Assembly: GCA_003242425.1 (NCBI GenBank)
Contig: QGUL01000121.1
Coordinates: 1 to 6,117 of the forward strand
Length of the DNA stretch: 6,117 nucleotides
Reading direction: 5' to 3'
Source of the DNA: Pseudomonadota bacterium
GTDB taxonomy: Bacteria > Pseudomonadota > Gammaproteobacteria > Burkholderiales > SG8-39
The notes beneath the pieces were generated by a model. The model was not told the DNA's origin and searched no databases. It was given only the letters and a program-made list of their open reading frames with translations. Shown piece after piece: positions 4,954-6,117 of the stretch (position 1 is the stretch's first letter; each line of letters opens with the position of its first letter). The position numbers were made by a program, and so were the translations under genes.

Positions 4954-6117
4954 GACATACTTGTTTCCGGTGATGTTCGCGTTGACCAATCCTATATTGC
5001 GCGCGATGCCGTACCACGTACGGCCGATCAAACCGACATAGTCTGTTCCCGGGCGGTTGATGGTGAGACCGTTGATCACGTGCCCCAAACCGTCCAGCAC
5101 TCCGTGAAACATGTTGCTGGAATCGCCAAGAGGTGCAAAACCCGCGCCGCCGTTCCAATCTTTTGTGTCACTGGCGTCGATGTCCGCTCCCAGCGCATAG
5201 TGCCCTGAAAGATTGCTGCGGATGTCATCCAAATCAGCGAGGCTGTTGATGACCCGGTAGTCCTGGCCATTGATGGTGAGGAAGCCGGTGCCGGAACGGC
5301 CGGGGAAATCCACGCGGCCGGCAAAGCCGTTCGCCTCCCCCGGCGCAAAACCGACTTTCACCGCGCCGCTGCCGCCGGTATTCATGACCAGTCGCGAGGT
5401 GCCGTCGGCGGTCAGCACCGCATTGATGTTGATGTCTCGGTTGGCATTGAGCGTCAGCGTGTTCGAGTTCCAAGTGATATCGGCGTTGATGTGGATATCG
5501 CCCGGATCGCTGCCCGTTCCGTTTTTGCCCCACGGGTTTTCCGCGCCGTCGGCGGTGGAGACGGTGACGTTGCCGCTGGCCAGCGCCGTTTGAATCGCGC
5601 TGGCCTTGGCCGCATCGATGACGATGTCCACCGGGTCGATGAGCCACTCACCGCCCTGGGTGTCGACCTTCAGGTTCTGGTCCAGGTTGACCTTGGCCGC
5701 CGAGGTCTCGACGAAGTGCGCAGTGAGCTCACCGGCGGCGTTGACCTCGCCGTGCTGCATATCGGCCAGCAGCAGGATGCGGCCGTTTTTGTTGGCCAGG
5801 GTCTTGGCTTCGATGCGCCCGCTGTTGTTGACCACGCCCTTCATGGCCTCCGAGGCCCCGCGCGCGGTGAGGATCGCCACGCCCCCGTCGGCCTGAATGA
5901 GGCCCTTGTTCTCCACCAGCGTCTGCAGCGTGGAGGCCTCGACCTGCACCGACAGCAGCCCGTCGCCGTCGAAGTCCAGCAGCACGCCGGTGCCGGCCGC
6001 CAAGGCCGTGTCGCCCTTGATCGTGCCTTCGTTGTTCACCGTGGGGGCGATCAGCGCCACGACGTTGCCTTCGATGTGGCCGAGGTTCTGGATCTCCCCG
6101 CCGATTCCTTGGAAGCG
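4672..6117 (-). CDS. Filamentous-haemagglutinin-like (TpsA-type) adhesin, N-terminal-side part, open at the right edge
   Basis: The frame is open through the window edge at 6117, so the signal peptide and most of the TPS secretion domain are missing. A GTG at 6060 is an internal Val codon and not the start. The visible N-terminal stretch has haemagglutinin-type beta-helix rungs of the form N-x-G-x-I (NLGHIEGN, NEGTIKGD, NKGLIQAD, NSGRIEAK), with LDFDGDG and IQADGG between rungs. GEWLIDPVDIVI and DIHINADITW...LTLNANRDININA follow, both typical of large TpsA proteins. After these come the block A header (codons about 5253-4939) and the first GLUG units (GGLVGTLDG, GGLVGLMKT, GGLVGWQGG). After the G7 tract the frame runs into 26 residues without GLUG character (RHAQPILRHN onward) and stops at TGA 4674-4672. 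Those residues are the out-of-frame reading of a normal GLUG unit. As sequenced, the product would be truncated. Passenger family is certain; TpsA rather than another FHA-like class is inferred from the domain types. Confidence 0.85.
   Translation of the reverse strand, partial: RFQGIGGEIQNLGHIEGNVVALIAPTVNNEGTIKGDTALAAGTGVLLDFDGDGLLSVQVEASTLQTLVENKGLIQADGGVAILTARGASEAMKGVVNNSGRIEAKTLANKNGRILLLADMQHGEVNAAGELTAHFVETSAAKVNLDQNLKVDTQGGEWLIDPVDIVIDAAKASAIQTALASGNVTVSTADGAENPWGKNGTGSDPGDIHINADITWNSNTLTLNANRDININAVLTADGTSRLVMNTGGSGAVKVGFAPGEANGFAGRVDFPGRSGTGFLTINGQDYRVINSLADLDDIRSNLSGHYALGADIDASDTKDWNGGAGFAPLGDSSNMFHGVLDGLGHVINGLTINRPGTDYVGLIGRTWYGIARNIGLVNANITGNKYVGGLVGTLDGNDGHIIRSFVSGSINGVSVVGGLVGLMKTAHTISESYATGTVTGQEYYVGGLVGWQGGRHAQPILRHNVCARQGGRRRLSGQST
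4753..4759 (-). other. Frameshift site: homopolymer of seven G on the coding strand
   Basis: The coding strand reads TGG CAG GGG GGG CGG CAC. With one G fewer it reads W-Q-G-G-G-T-L-S-R-S-Y-A-T-T-S-V-H-G-R, a normal GLUG unit that continues directly into the downstream frame. The downstream frame is open back to codon 4766 and has a TAG at 4769-4767, so the shift must lie between the two; the G run is the only obvious candidate. It interrupts the third GLUG unit of array A. Confidence 0.85.
4939..5253 (-). repeat. Block A header module (copy 1 of 3)
   Basis: About 105 residues of the form (L/V)xxIxxNLSGxYxLGxxIDAS-x-TKDWN-GFAPLG, then F-x-G-VLDGLGHVINGLTINR, DYVGLIG, GLVNANITG and YVGGLVG. 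The same plan recurs at 3585-3920 and 2154-2468, each time directly before a GLUG array. It is probably the N-terminal stretch of each beta-helical block. It belongs to the adhesin coding sequence. Confidence 0.8.

Noticed and set aside
6058..6060. GTG as the start of the adhesin
   Set aside because: The same frame is open to the window edge and reads family-like sequence upstream (GIGGEIQNLGHIEGNVV), so the true start lies outside.

Overview
This GC-rich window most likely comes from a gamma- or betaproteobacterium. The evidence is an ISC-type [2Fe-2S] ferredoxin followed directly by iscX, which is the usual 3' end of a proteobacterial isc operon, together with a very large two-partner-secretion-type adhesin. 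The species cannot be fixed from this sequence.

Layout. Positions 1-468 (+ strand) hold the 3' part of fdx and all of iscX. They are 9 nt apart, share a Shine-Dalgarno that overlaps the fdx stop, and end in a strong intrinsic terminator at 508-544. The fdx reading frame has an in-frame TAG at 19-21, right at the window edge. From 543 to the right edge (6117), the - strand is one giant filamentous-haemagglutinin-like surface protein gene whose 5' end lies outside the window. It converges on iscX, and its TAA stop lies inside the T-tract of the iscX terminator.

Adhesin architecture, N- to C-terminal (right to left): the end of a haemagglutinin/TPS-type beta-helix with N-x-G-x-I rungs and a GEWLIDP segment; block A (header, 9 GLUG units, SYWNTETTG cap); block B (header, 4 GLUG units, cap); a beta-rich spacer that starts like a carboxypeptidase-regulatory/transthyretin-like domain; block C (header, 9 GLUG units, divergent cap); two MBG/YDG-type domains; and a short acidic/Pro-rich tail ending in a C-x10-C pair. 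The visible part encodes about 1857 residues if read as one protein.

The adhesin frame is broken once. A run of seven C (seven G on the coding strand) at 4753-4759 carries one base too many, and removing one restores an unbroken GLUG register. This may be a sequencing error, a real null mutation or a phase-variable tract. I see no RNA genes, mobile elements, CRISPR arrays or origins. The exotic content is the modular adhesin itself; I do not see a wholly new type of system.
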